A stretch of DNA of 56,932 nucleotides from an uncultured Clostridia bacterium (GCA_944375955.1 CALWBE010000015.1:1-56932), one strand, 5' to 3'. Shown: positions 8,941-18,423, counted from the first letter of the stretch. The notes: generated by a model from the sequence alone, not told the origin. Made by a program: numbers and translations.

Positions 8941-10062
8941 TCAGTCAAGATAATCCTTAAGACGTTTGGAACGGCTGGGATGGCGGAGCTTTCTCAGCGC
9001 TTTGGCTTCTATCTGGCGTATGCGTTCACGTGTTATGTTAAATTCGAGACCAACCTCTTCAAGAGTACGAGTTCTGCCGTCCTCAAGGCCGAAACGCAGC
9101 TTTAATACTTCTTCTTCTCTCGGAGTGAGGGTATGAAGCACATCATTAAGCTGTTCTTTAAGAAGTGTATATGAGGCCATTTCCGCCGGTGCGGGAGCTT
9201 CATCGTCGGGAATAAAATCTCCAAGATGACTGTCTTCTTCTTCACCTATAGGAGTTTCAAGACTTACGGGTTCCTGTGCCAGCTTCATTATTTCGCGTAC
9301 TTTTTCCGCAGGCATATTCATTTCTTTTGCGATTTCTTCCGTAGTCGCCTCACGACCGAGCTCCTGCAGAAGCTGTCTTGATATACGGAGAACTTTATTT
9401 ATGGTTTCCACCATATGTACCGGGATTCTTATTGTACGAGCCTGATCGGCTATTGCACGTGTTATAGCCTGACGTATCCACCATGTGGCATATGTTGAAA
9501 ATTTGTAACCTTTAGTATAGTCGAACTTTTCGACTGCCTTCATCAGACCGAGATTGCCTTCCTGAATAAGATCGAGAAAAAACATGCCGCGCCCGACATA
9601 CCGTTTTGCTATGCTGACAACAAGACGAAGATTACTTTCAACAAGTATTTCTTTTGCAGCCTCGTCACCGTTAGCCATTTTTTCTGCTAAAGCAAGTTCG
9701 GTTTCGGTGTCAAGAAGATTTACTTTTCCGATATCTTTCAGATACATTCTTACGGGATCGTCAATCATCATTTCCTGATTAATAACGGAAGAATCTGAGA
9801 CTTGACCGCCAAAATCATCAACGGTTTCTGATGACAGCTCATCGAGAGAAATATCTGCGTCGGAACAGCCTGTAACTTCAATACCCATTTCTTCAAGAGA
9901 TTCATAAAGCTTTTCGATTTGATCTACGTCAAGATCAGTTTCATCGATAACTTCAAGGACTTCTTCAGTAGTAAGACGTCCTTTCGCCTTGCCTTTTTCA
10001 ATAAGCTGAAGAATTTCATTCTTTTTTTCTTTGTCGTTTGAATTTGCACTTGTCTTTGCCAT
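8941..10062 (-). CDS. rpoD: Primary RNA polymerase sigma factor RpoD/SigA
   Basis: A 373-residue housekeeping sigma-70 factor. It has region 1.1 (about 10-65), region 1.2 ([17 protein letters not shown]), region 2 ([38 protein letters not shown]), region 3 ([17 protein letters not shown]) and the region 4 helix-turn-helix ([31 protein letters not shown]). The 2.4/3.0 sequence is canonical, so this, not the paralogue at 6948-8099, should be the main sigma factor. It follows dnaG by 66 bases, the conserved dgt-dnaG-rpoD order of Clostridia. AGGAAGG lies upstream of the ATG. Confidence 0.95.
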   Translation of the reverse strand: MAKTSANSNDKEKKNEILQLIEKGKAKGRLTTEEVLEVIDETDLDVDQIEKLYESLEEMGIEVTGCSDADISLDELSSETVDDFGGQVSDSSVINQEMMIDDPVRMYLKDIGKVNLLDTETELALAEKMANGDEAAKEILVESNLRLVVSIAKRYVGRGMFFLDLIQEGNLGLMKAVEKFDYTKGYKFSTYATWWIRQAITRAIADQARTIRIPVHMVETINKVLRISRQLLQELGREATTEEIAKEMNMPAEKVREIMKLAQEPVSLETPIGEEEDSHLGDFIPDDEAPAPAEMASYTLLKEQLNDVLHTLTPREEEVLKLRFGLEDGRTRTLEEVGLEFNITRERIRQIEAKALRKLRHPSRSKRLKDYLD

Positions 10063-10128
10063 TTTTTAGTTTCCATATCCTTCCTGGTCCGGCATAAAAG
10101 CGGACTATTTATATACGTCTTTATATTT

Positions 10129-11955
10129 TTAAATATGAGTGTTTTCGGATTTGACTGACAGACGACGCCCATGAACATAAGCCTCAAGCTCGTCCACTGT
10201 CATTTTATCTGCACTCGGAGCTTCAAGCTTCTTTTTTTCATTTTTGAGAACTGAACAGAGTTCGCAAAACGTATTTATATCGTTTACCGTAAGCTCTCGT
10301 CTTTTTCTGTACATCTTATGTATTCTGCTCATTTGCTCGGGAGAAAAATACTCATTCAATAGAGATAAATCGAAATTTTCTGTTCCCGACTCATTATAAG
10401 CCTTTTTTAAACTGCTGAAAACACTGCGGTTAAATTCGGTTATAAAGTCAGATTCGCAAATGATTTCCGAATTTATATTTTCCAAATATTCTGGATAAAG
10501 CAGCAGGATACCTAATATTTGTTCTTCTGTACTTGCACCGCGTATGTTTTTCAAGGCATCGGGATTTATTTTATCACCGTAATGCCTAAGCGATTCTTCG
10601 CTGTTTTTTTCAAGTTCCTTTTTAGACGCAGAAATCTTTTTAATTGTTTTGCGTTTTATTTCCGAAATAACTGCATCTTTGTTTATACCCGTCAGCTCTG
10701 ACAGACGTATTGCACATACTTCTCTTTTCATTTCTGAAAAACTTCCGGCAATAAGTGTGCATGCTTCATTGATCATTGCAAGCTTTTCTTCGGGTATATC
10801 AAGATTATATTTTGAGATTATCTCAGACAGCTGATAGTCGATTTGCCCTGACGCTCCGTTCATAAGTCGCCTGAATCCTTCAGGACCATATTTTTTAATA
10901 TATTCATCAGGATCTTTTGCTCCGCCTGTAACTTTAAGGATTTTGACATCAACGCCTACTTCGTTCATATACTTTATAGCTTTTTCATCGGCGCGCCGTC
11001 CTGCCTCGTCGGTATCATATGAAACGTATAATGTTTTTGCATATCTTGATATAATCCGTGCCTGTTCGGGAGTAACCGCTGTTCCAAGGGTAGCTACGGC
11101 TCCGGAAAATCCAGCCTGATGCAGAGCTATTACATCCATATAACCCTCACAAAGAATAAGTTCACCGGATTTTGCCTTGCCGTTTTCATTTCCCGCACCG
11201 ACGCATGAATTTTTTGCAAAATTAAGAGCAAAAAGATTGCTTCGTTTTTTAAAAACCGGGGTATCTGACGAGTTTAAATACTTTGGCTTGCTGTCATCCA
11301 TAACTCTGCCGCCGAAAGCAATTATATGACCGGACACATCTATTATCGGGAACATGACGCGGTTTCGGAACATATCAAAAGGCACACCTTTTGAAGAAAT
11401 TCCACAAAGAAAACCTGCTTTGATTTCATCTGTTGTAAAACCTTTTTGTATAAGTGTTTTATATAAATCATCAAAAGAATTTTTTGCAAAACCAAGTCCG
11501 AAATGTCGTATAGTGGAAGGAAGCAGCTTCCTGCTTAAAAGATATTCAAGCCCGGGTTTCCCTTCAGGTGACATTAAGTTATCATAAAAATGTCTGGCAG
11601 CGATCTTATTCATCTCATAATTTCTCTCGCGTGTCAGAACTTCTTTTTTTTCGTATTTAGTATTTTCTTCCGGAACAGGTATTCCGGCGGCATCCGCAAG
11701 ATACCGGACTGCATTGCGGTAGTCAAGATTTTCAATGCGCATGGTAAAAGTTATAACATCGCCTCCGGCACCGCATCCAAAACAGTAAAAGTTTTTTTCG
11801 GGGAAAACGGTAAATGAAGGCGTGCGTTCGCTGTGAAAAGGACAGCACCCGACAAGATTGCTGCCGGCTCGCTTAAGATCGACATATTTGCTTATAACTG
11901 TTTCAAGATCATTTCTCATTTTCAGTTCTTCAATAAAATTTTTCGGGTATAAAAT
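10129..11955 (-). CDS. dnaG: DNA primase DnaG, probably with an ATT start codon
   Basis: The primase that makes RNA primers at the replication fork. The CHC2 zinc finger uses CPFH and CFGC. The TOPRIM core has LILCEGYMDVIALHQAGF with the catalytic glutamate and YDTDEAG with the paired aspartates. A divergent C-terminal DnaB-binding region follows. The first ATG (11919) has no ribosome site and would drop the conserved N-terminus. In frame 12 codons upstream, ATT at 11955 has GGAGG eight bases before it and restores (M)LYPKNFIEELKMRND, which fits other DnaG proteins. I therefore call a 608-residue protein from ATT, a codon known for infC. dgt lies 43 bases upstream. Confidence 0.9.
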   Translation of the reverse strand: MLYPKNFIEELKMRNDLETVISKYVDLKRAGSNLVGCCPFHSERTPSFTVFPEKNFYCFGCGAGGDVITFTMRIENLDYRNAVRYLADAAGIPVPEENTKYEKKEVLTRERNYEMNKIAARHFYDNLMSPEGKPGLEYLLSRKLLPSTIRHFGLGFAKNSFDDLYKTLIQKGFTTDEIKAGFLCGISSKGVPFDMFRNRVMFPIIDVSGHIIAFGGRVMDDSKPKYLNSSDTPVFKKRSNLFALNFAKNSCVGAGNENGKAKSGELILCEGYMDVIALHQAGFSGAVATLGTAVTPEQARIISRYAKTLYVSYDTDEAGRRADEKAIKYMNEVGVDVKILKVTGGAKDPDEYIKKYGPEGFRRLMNGASGQIDYQLSEIISKYNLDIPEEKLAMINEACTLIAGSFSEMKREVCAIRLSELTGINKDAVISEIKRKTIKKISASKKELEKNSEESLRHYGDKINPDALKNIRGASTEEQILGILLLYPEYLENINSEIICESDFITEFNRSVFSSLKKAYNESGTENFDLSLLNEYFSPEQMSRIHKMYRKRRELTVNDINTFCELCSVLKNEKKKLEAPSADKMTVDELEAYVHGRRLSVKSENTHI

Positions 11956-11963
11956 GACGGGCG

Positions 11964-11968
11964 CCTCC
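11964..11968 (-). promoter_or_regulatory. Ribosome binding site deciding the dnaG start
   Basis: GGAGG on the minus strand (CCTCC at 11964-11968), eight bases before the in-frame ATT at 11955 and 44 bases before the first in-frame ATG. No other start codon in any frame lies at a useful distance. Confidence 0.7.
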
Positions 11969-11998
11969 TTTCATATGCTTTTTAATTTTTGTATTAAT

Positions 11999-13021
11999 TT
12001 ATCTGCCCCACATTTTGGGGACAAACAAATCATTGTATACCTCAAGGGCATATCTGTCGGTCATGCCGGCAATATAATCTGCAGCAACGCGCTCGACGCT
12101 GTATTGGCCGAGGTACTTTTTATTATCCTGAGGCATTTTATCCGGATTTTTTACAAAATAGTTGTATATCATAGCTAAAAGCTCGCAGGCTTTGCCTTCT
12201 TCTTTTTTCGCCATGCTGTTTATATAGACGTTTTCAAACATAAATTCGCGCAGACCATTCGTGGCTTCTTCAACGTCATCGTTCATTTTAAGCTCTGCTA
12301 TACCGGCATTGAAATTTTCTTTAGTTCCGCACACAAGACTTTTCACCATGGTATCAATTCTCTGCGAATGATTGCAGCCGAGAACTTTCCGGAACTTTTC
12401 CGGGATCATTTCGTCGGTAAGAATGCCGGCGCGGATAGCATCGTCAATATCATGATTTATATATGCTATGCGATCCGCATATTTTATAAGCCTTCCTTCG
12501 AGGGTTTTTGCCTTCACCGGACCCGTATGGCAAAGTATAGCATCAAGCACCTCATATGTAAGATTAAGTCCCTCTCCGTCCCTCTCAAGCAGTGTGACTG
12601 TACGTATGCTTTGTTCATTGTGAGAAAACCCTTCCGGACAAAGTGAATTGAGTACTCTTTCTCCGGCGTGCCCGAAGGGGGTATGTCCGAGATCATGCCC
12701 GAGACAGGCAGCTTCTACAAGATCTTCATTAAGCTGCAAAAGCCTTGCAACGCTACGGCCTATTTGTGAAACTTCGAGAGTGTGTGTAAGTCTTGTACGG
12801 TAATGATCGCCTTCCGGGGAAAGAAAGCACTGCGTTTTGTGCATAAGGCGCCTGAAAGATTTTGAGTGAATAATTCGGTCTCTGTCACGCTGAAAATCAG
12901 TTCTCAGCAAGCATTTGTCAATAGGCTTTTGCCTTCCCGCGGTGTCGCACGATCGAAATGCAAACGGTGAAAGAAACTCATTTTCAAGTTTGTTTCTGAT
13001 TTCAATATAAGATAAATCCAT
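11999..13021 (-). CDS. dgt: Deoxyguanosine triphosphate triphosphohydrolase-like HD protein
   Basis: A 340-residue HD-domain dNTP triphosphohydrolase, which splits dNTPs into deoxynucleoside and triphosphate and so tunes dNTP pools. The N-terminal block RTDFQRDRDRIIHSKSFRRL is typical. The metal-binding HD motif is HDLGHTPFGHAGE, preceded by TRLTHTLEVSQIGRSVAR with the first histidine. Length matches the Gram-positive dGTPase group. It is the first gene of the dgt-dnaG-rpoD operon. AGGAGA lies 6 bases before the ATG, and a TTGCTT-17-TATTAT promoter candidate lies about 75 bases upstream. Confidence 0.93.
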   Translation of the reverse strand: MDLSYIEIRNKLENEFLSPFAFRSCDTAGRQKPIDKCLLRTDFQRDRDRIIHSKSFRRLMHKTQCFLSPEGDHYRTRLTHTLEVSQIGRSVARLLQLNEDLVEAACLGHDLGHTPFGHAGERVLNSLCPEGFSHNEQSIRTVTLLERDGEGLNLTYEVLDAILCHTGPVKAKTLEGRLIKYADRIAYINHDIDDAIRAGILTDEMIPEKFRKVLGCNHSQRIDTMVKSLVCGTKENFNAGIAELKMNDDVEEATNGLREFMFENVYINSMAKKEEGKACELLAMIYNYFVKNPDKMPQDNKKYLGQYSVERVAADYIAGMTDRYALEVYNDLFVPKMWGR

Positions 13022-13093
13022 TTTTTGTCTCCTATTGATAAAACTTGAATATTAGGTAAAAATATACACAATAAATTAAGGCATTTCGACTTT

Positions 13094-13122
13094 ATAATAT
13101 AATATACCGCTGCAAAAAGCAA
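13094..13122 (-). promoter_or_regulatory. Candidate promoter of the dgt-dnaG-rpoD operon
   Basis: Minus-strand TTGCTT (13117-13122), 17 bases, TATTAT (13094-13099). Several overlapping TATA-like hexamers make the exact -10 uncertain. Confidence 0.45.
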
Positions 13123-13184
13123 AATACTTTTTTATTTTCGGAGATTTTTTAGTATTTTAAAGTGTTTTTTTATATTTTCGCATA

Positions 13185-14192
13185 TCAAAGCAATGTTAAA
13201 GTTATATCTGATATGTTTTTTATCACATCGGCAATTTCACCATAAACAGTGCATCCGGCAGCTTTTTTATGACCGCCTCCCCCGAAATGCGCGCATATTG
13301 AAGCTACATCAGCATATGTATTTGAACGCATTGAAAGGCGAAAATTTTTTTTGCCGTCTGCATCGTATTTCTCCTTTGCGAATACGCCAATTTCAACACC
13401 TTTTATCATGCGGAGCAGTTGTACACATGTGTCAAATTCACTCTCAAGAATTCCTCGCTCTTTGCACATTTCTTTTGTCATATATGAGAAAGCTAATTTG
13501 CCTTCGCATAAAAACGTAATATTTTCGGTGCAAAGGGCTTCAGCTTTAAAAGTTCCGAGCGATTTCACGTCAAAAAGCATGCGGGCTATTTCTGCATTTT
13601 CAGCGCCTAGATCAATAAGTTCTCCGGCAATTTTAAGAGTTTTGCCGGTAGTGCAGGAATACTTGAAATTTCCAGAATCTGAAGATATTGCAGTATAAAG
13701 GGCACATGCGGTATTTTTATCTATGAGTTTTTTGCCTGTTTTATCCTCAAGAAATTTTATTACATCATACATTGCTTCACCTGCCGAGCTTGCATTCTCA
13801 TCAATGAAAAGCAAAGGACAGTCAAGCGTATTTATGTCATGATGATCAAGTGCAAGACAGATTTTTTCTGTGTATTGCGAAAAAGAAGAATCTACAAGAC
13901 TTCCGGTCGCAATATCAACGGATACCACAGCTGAATCTGATAAATTTTCCGGAATCTTTCTTCCGAAATAACATTTTTCGGGGTCGGCATATTCGGAGAT
14001 AAATCTGATATGTTCAGGAAGCTCGTCAGTACAGACTAAAACCGCATTTTTACCAAGCATTGAAAGGATATTCAGCAAAGCTTCGCCGGTTCCTATAGTA
14101 TCTCCGTCAGGATGGCTGTGCGTCAATATCATAATATTGTCGTATTTGATTATTTCAGAAGCAAATTGTTCTGCGGTTATTTTTTTTGTCAT
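13185..14192 (-). CDS. nrnA: DHH/DHHA1 phosphoesterase, NrnA-like oligoribonuclease/pAp phosphatase
   Basis: A 335-residue DHH-superfamily enzyme. The metal-binding motifs THSHPDGDTIGTG (about 24-36) and DHHDINTLD (about 115-123) mark the DHH domain. The C-terminal DHHA1 domain ends in the substrate-binding HFGGGGHKKAAG. Known members degrade 2-5 nt RNA and dephosphorylate 3'-phosphoadenosine 5'-phosphate. Length is typical. In many Firmicutes this gene follows rbfA in the nusA-infB operon; here it stands alone under its own TTGAAA-17-TATAAT promoter, while rbfA is followed by yycH-like genes. AAAGGAAA lies before the ATG. Confidence 0.9.
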   Translation of the reverse strand: MTKKITAEQFASEIIKYDNIMILTHSHPDGDTIGTGEALLNILSMLGKNAVLVCTDELPEHIRFISEYADPEKCYFGRKIPENLSDSAVVSVDIATGSLVDSSFSQYTEKICLALDHHDINTLDCPLLFIDENASSAGEAMYDVIKFLEDKTGKKLIDKNTACALYTAISSDSGNFKYSCTTGKTLKIAGELIDLGAENAEIARMLFDVKSLGTFKAEALCTENITFLCEGKLAFSYMTKEMCKERGILESEFDTCVQLLRMIKGVEIGVFAKEKYDADGKKNFRLSMRSNTYADVASICAHFGGGGHKKAAGCTVYGEIADVIKNISDITLTLL

Positions 14193-14224
14193 TTCTATTT
14201 CCTTTAAATTTGATTTTACTCAAA

Positions 14225-14253
14225 ATTATATCATAAAATGCGTTTTTTTTCAA
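14225..14253 (-). promoter_or_regulatory. Promoter of nrnA
   Basis: Minus-strand TTGAAA (14248-14253), a 17-base spacer and TATAAT (14225-14230), about 32 bases before the ATG. Confidence 0.7.
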
Positions 14254-14314
14254 TAAAAAACTATTCTTTTAAATATCTGCATTAAAATATCACAAAAACA
14301 TCACAAATGTATCA

Positions 14315-14342
14315 TTGATTTTACAAAATGCTAATATATAAT
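14315..14342 (+). promoter_or_regulatory. Candidate promoter of the HtrA protease gene
   Basis: TTGATT (14315-14320), 16 bases, TATAAT (14337-14342). Just upstream, ATCACAAA occurs twice (14289-14296 and 14300-14307), 11 bases apart, a spacing that would place two sites on the same helix face. Confidence 0.55.
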
Positions 14343-14401
14343 AAGCTCGTAAATCGGAAATACATATCGTTTACATTTTATTGATGACAGGAGGATTTGA
14401 T

Positions 14402-15988
14402 ATGTGTAATAACGAAAATGAATTTGAAAAAAATTCCCAAAACGTAAATGAAACGAAATTCTCTGGTGACGATAATAATGCTTATATTCCTGAGACAGGG
14501 GATAAGGCTCGTCTTGAAGAGAATACAAAACCTAAAACTAATATGCTCTACGGAGACAATGACATATCCGCAGATGATATTGAAAAGTCAGCTTTGAAAA
14601 AAACTGAGGAAGACAGCGTATCTGCTGTTAAAGAAACGGAAAGTCAGATGCAGGCTCAGAACCAAAATCAAGTAAATGAAACCGTATCAGAACACAGTGA
14701 GATAGTTTATAACTCAGACAGTAAAAATTCCGGATACAGTTGCAATTATATACATGCTGACCAAGTCAAAAAGAAACGCAGCAGAGATAAAAGCAGGGGC
14801 AGAGGAATGAAAGTCTGCGCACTTGTGATAGCGGCAGTGTTTACATTAACATTTGTAGCGTTTTCAGCATTTACAATATGTGATAAAATGGGTTATATCG
14901 ACGAATACAGACAAATGCAGGAAGATAACGAGCCTGTATTTCAGATGGATGTACCTGACAGCTCAAAAAGCTCAGTTGAAAATGTTTTAAGCGTAAGTGA
15001 TCCTGACGCATCTGCGTCATCTTCTGAAGAACTGACGGTAAAACAGATAGCGGATAAATGTCTTAAAAGCTCTGTAGGTATTCTTGTAGAAAAACAGCAG
15101 TATTACTTTGGAGCGTCATATACAAGCGCCGGAGTAGGTTCGGGATTTATTCTTTCTGAAGACGGATATATAGCTACTAACAACCATGTTGTTTCAGGTG
15201 CGACAAAGATAACTGTTGTTTTAAATGACGGAACTGAATATGAGGCAGAGCTTGTAGGTGCGGATTCTATAACCGACGTAGCTGTAGTAAAAATAGATGC
15301 AGAAGGTCTGCCGGTAATGGAGCGCGGAAATTCCGATGATGTTGAAATAGGAGATCTTGTTGTCGCAATAGGAACGCCGGCTTCGATCGAACTTGCAGGC
15401 ACGGTTACAGACGGTATTATTTCGGCAGTTGATAGAAAGATAGATATTACTGATGACTATGGCAGAGTAGTAAAGACCATGACACTGATTCAGACAAATG
15501 CGGTTATAAACCCGGGAAATTCCGGAGGTCCGCTTATCAACAGTCGCGGTCAGGTTATAGGTATAAATACTTTGAAGCTTACGGATGAATATGAAGGCAT
15601 CGGCTTTGCTATTCCGATAAACGGAGCAATAAGCATTATGAATCAGCTTATTGCCGACGGAACGGTTACTGACAGAAGCGAGAGCCTTGTCGTAGGAAAG
15701 GCATCTATAGGCATACAGTGTGTCGATATAACCGATCAGGAAGCGGAGTATTACGGTATACCGAAGGGTGTACTTGTAATGCAGATAAACAAAACAGGTT
15801 CAGCGGCACAGGCAGGACTTCGCAGAGGCGATATAATAATCGAGTTTAACGGCGAGAGAGTTGAATCTATCGATGAGGTAAATGCAGAGAAAGATAAGTT
15901 TAATGCCGGAGACGAGGTTACTATTCGGGTATTCCGAGACGGAGAAGGAGAGTTGGATATTACGTTTAATCTTGATATGCAGGAATAA
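14402..15988 (+). CDS. HtrA/DegP-type membrane-anchored serine protease with PDZ domain
   Basis: A 528-residue S1C serine protease for envelope protein quality control. The start is ATG at 14402, with AGGAGG seven bases upstream; an earlier in-frame ATG at 14381 has no such site. A long polar, disordered, presumably cytoplasmic N-terminus (1-136) precedes one membrane helix (about 137-160). The protease domain follows with catalytic His262 (NNHVVSG), Asp292 (ITDVAVVK) and Ser374 (NPGNSGGPL), then one PDZ domain (about 430-528). It thus resembles Bacillus HtrA/HtrB, though the Asn/Gln/Glu-rich cytoplasmic region is longer than usual. A terminator follows. Confidence 0.93.
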   Translation: MCNNENEFEKNSQNVNETKFSGDDNNAYIPETGDKARLEENTKPKTNMLYGDNDISADDIEKSALKKTEEDSVSAVKETESQMQAQNQNQVNETVSEHSEIVYNSDSKNSGYSCNYIHADQVKKKRSRDKSRGRGMKVCALVIAAVFTLTFVAFSAFTICDKMGYIDEYRQMQEDNEPVFQMDVPDSSKSSVENVLSVSDPDASASSSEELTVKQIADKCLKSSVGILVEKQQYYFGASYTSAGVGSGFILSEDGYIATNNHVVSGATKITVVLNDGTEYEAELVGADSITDVAVVKIDAEGLPVMERGNSDDVEIGDLVVAIGTPASIELAGTVTDGIISAVDRKIDITDDYGRVVKTMTLIQTNAVINPGNSGGPLINSRGQVIGINTLKLTDEYEGIGFAIPINGAISIMNQLIADGTVTDRSESLVVGKASIGIQCVDITDQEAEYYGIPKGVLVMQINKTGSAAQAGLRRGDIIIEFNGERVESIDEVNAEKDKFNAGDEVTIRVFRDGEGELDITFNLDMQE

Positions 15989-16019
15989 ACGGAACAGCTG
16001 GCTTTATAAATAAAAATAA

Positions 16020-16052
16020 GAGAGGGATAATTAAAATCCCTCTTAATTTTTT
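16020..16052 (+). terminator. Rho-independent terminator after htrA
   Basis: Stem AGAGGGAT/ATCCCTCT (16021-16028 with 16036-16043), a 7-base loop, then TTAATTTTTT. Confidence 0.85.
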
Positions 16053-16055
16053 ATA

Positions 16056-16084
16056 TTGACAAAGAGGATAAATAAGGATATTAT
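16056..16084 (+). promoter_or_regulatory. Promoter of the GH127-like gene
   Basis: TTGACA (16056-16061), a 17-base spacer and TATTAT (16079-16084), just after the htrA terminator and about 60 bases before the ATG. Confidence 0.75.
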
Positions 16085-16146
16085 TGTTTATAAAGACTTT
16101 ACTATAAAATTTTCGGGAAAATATTCTCCCGTGAAAGGAAATTGCA

Positions 16147-18423
16147 ATGAATATTAAAGATATGTATTCAAAAAATCCGGTTTATGCTCCGAGATATGGA
16201 ACTGATAAGCTTTTTATTTTTCCTCAGGGAAGCGCAAAGTTTACCGGAGTATTTGACGAGGCGATAAGATTCATTTCTGAAAACCAGTGTAAAAACAAAC
16301 ACAATTGGGAGCTTTTTGTAGAGCAGTTTAAAAGTCCGACAGACGATCCAAACAATGGCTGGCGGTGTGAATATTGGGGAAAAATGATGCGCGGCGCCGC
16401 ATTTACATATGCTTATACTCAGGACCCCGAACTGTATGACATAATGGTAGATGCGGTAAAAGGCATACTTGACACTGAGGACAGCGAAGGAAGAATATCT
16501 ACATACAGTATTGAAAACGAGTTTCACGGCTGGGATATGTGGGGCAGGAAGTATGTTCTTTTGGGACTTCAGTATTTTATAGACATATGTAAGAATTCTG
16601 ATCTTAAGGAAAGGGCAGTTGCGGTAATGTGCCGTAATCTTGACTATATAATTTCCAAGATTGGTAAAGCCGAAGAGGGCAAGCTTCCGATTACTCAGAC
16701 CAGCAATTTTTGGCAGGGATTAAATTCATGTTCCATTTTAGAGCCGGTGGTAAGACTGTACAGCATTACGGGAAAAAAAGAATATCTGGATTTTGCTGAT
16801 TATATTGTATCAACCGGGGGAATTGAAAACGGCAATATTTATGAGCTGGCATATGAGGGCAAACTTTACCCTTACGAATATCCGGTTACAAAGGCATATG
16901 AGATGATGTCTAATTTTGAAGGGCTGATAGAATATTATAGAGTTACAGGCATCGAGAAGTGGAAAATCGCCGCATGCAATTTCGGAAAACTTGTAGCGGA
17001 GTCTGATGTAACAATAATTGGTTGCTCCGGATGTACACATGAGCTTTTTGACCATTCATACGTAAAACAGGCGAACACAAAAAATCTTATTATTATGCAG
17101 GAGACATGTGTTACTGTTACATGGATGAAATTTATTACGCAGGTACTGCTGTTGTGCGGAGACGCTTGTCTTGTAGATGAGATAGAAAAGTCAATATATA
17201 ACGCACTTTTAGGTTCAATAAATACCGAACACAGCGATGCGCTTGCGGGCTTTGTTTTTGACAGTTACAGTCCGTTGCTTATGGCGACGCGTGCACGTCA
17301 GCTCGGAGGCACGCAGCGCATGAGAAATGACACGGAAGTTTACGGCTGCTGCGTAGCTATAGGAGCGGCAGGGACAGGACATATACCGTCTATTGCGGTT
17401 ATGGGCCGCCGTGACGGAGTCGCCGTAAATCTGTATGAAAAAGGCGAATATTCGGCTGTCACTCCGACAGGCGCAAAACTTAAACTTGTTTTTGATACCG
17501 AATATCCGTATGGCGGCAAGATTTCTGTTGCAGTTTTGCCGGCAAAACCCGAAAGATTTACAATAGCTTTGCGTATCCCTGAATGGAGCGAAAAAACCGT
17601 GCTTAAAGTTAACGGCAAAAAAATAAATGTTAATAAGGGATACACTGAGATTGAGAGAGAATGGACATCCGGAGATGAAATCTCACTTTCGCTTGATATG
17701 CGTGTGCGTATAGTTGATGCACCTGTTGACAAAGACGATAAAAATTCCAAATATCATAAAGCGCTTGTGCGCGGACCTATTGTGCTTGCCCGTGACGCAA
17801 GACTTGGTGAAGAAATAGACAGCATTGTTGATTTTGCAGCAGATAAAAACGGCTATGCTGTAGTAAAGGAAAGCAACACGGCGAAATTTTTTAGACATCT
17901 CGAATATGCCGTAAAACAGAATGACGGCAGCTATATTCATGTAGTAGATTATGCGTCGGCCGGAAAGACCTGGCGCCGTGACTCTCGTGTTACAGTGTGG
18001 ATGCCTACAAAAAATTATTGGCATTTTAATGAAGAAAAAGCCGTTACGCTGTTTCTCGGAGTTGCGGGAAAATATCTCTGCGATGCAGATGGGATTGTCC
18101 GTATGGGAGATGAGCCGCAGAAATGGAAGATAGTAAGATGCGGATATTATGTACGTCTTAAAAATATTAAGAGCGGAAAATATCTTTCGATGATAAAGAA
18201 AAACGACATATGCCAGCTTGAAATGCATGAATCTCGCGCATGTGATTGCCAGAAATGGACTTTGACTAAAGCTGTTCAAAATAGATTTACGCTTGAAAAT
18301 AAATTGTTCGGTTTGCAGCTGTTTTATGACCGTCAGGCAGATAAAATTATTCTTGAGAAACCGTTTTCGGAGCATTTTGTTTCTGATACGTGTATTTGGA
18401 GAGAATTTGCTCTTAAAAACTGA
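16147..18423 (+). CDS. GH127-like glycoside hydrolase with C-terminal ricin-like domain
   Basis: A 758-residue protein of the beta-L-arabinofuranosidase (DUF1680, GH127) superfamily. The catalytic zinc-cysteine site of that family is visible: Glu319 and Cys321 in QETC, and the pair Cys401-Cys402 in VYGCC, matching the Glu-x-Cys and Cys-Cys pattern of the Bifidobacterium enzyme. An (alpha/alpha)6 barrel (about 30-420) is followed by beta domains. Residues about 660-758 contain YYVRLKNIKSGKYL and QKWTL elements typical of a ricin-type carbohydrate-binding repeat. No signal peptide is seen, so it is probably cytosolic. Substrate (arabinofuranoside or another sugar) is inferred only. AAAGGAAA lies before the ATG. 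Confidence 0.82.
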   Translation: MNIKDMYSKNPVYAPRYGTDKLFIFPQGSAKFTGVFDEAIRFISENQCKNKHNWELFVEQFKSPTDDPNNGWRCEYWGKMMRGAAFTYAYTQDPELYDIMVDAVKGILDTEDSEGRISTYSIENEFHGWDMWGRKYVLLGLQYFIDICKNSDLKERAVAVMCRNLDYIISKIGKAEEGKLPITQTSNFWQGLNSCSILEPVVRLYSITGKKEYLDFADYIVSTGGIENGNIYELAYEGKLYPYEYPVTKAYEMMSNFEGLIEYYRVTGIEKWKIAACNFGKLVAESDVTIIGCSGCTHELFDHSYVKQANTKNLIIMQETCVTVTWMKFITQVLLLCGDACLVDEIEKSIYNALLGSINTEHSDALAGFVFDSYSPLLMATRARQLGGTQRMRNDTEVYGCCVAIGAAGTGHIPSIAVMGRRDGVAVNLYEKGEYSAVTPTGAKLKLVFDTEYPYGGKISVAVLPAKPERFTIALRIPEWSEKTVLKVNGKKINVNKGYTEIEREWTSGDEISLSLDMRVRIVDAPVDKDDKNSKYHKALVRGPIVLARDARLGEEIDSIVDFAADKNGYAVVKESNTAKFFRHLEYAVKQNDGSYIHVVDYASAGKTWRRDSRVTVWMPTKNYWHFNEEKAVTLFLGVAGKYLCDADGIVRMGDEPQKWKIVRCGYYVRLKNIKSGKYLSMIKKNDICQLEMHESRACDCQKWTLTKAVQNRFTLENKLFGLQLFYDRQADKIILEKPFSEHFVSDTCIWREFALKN

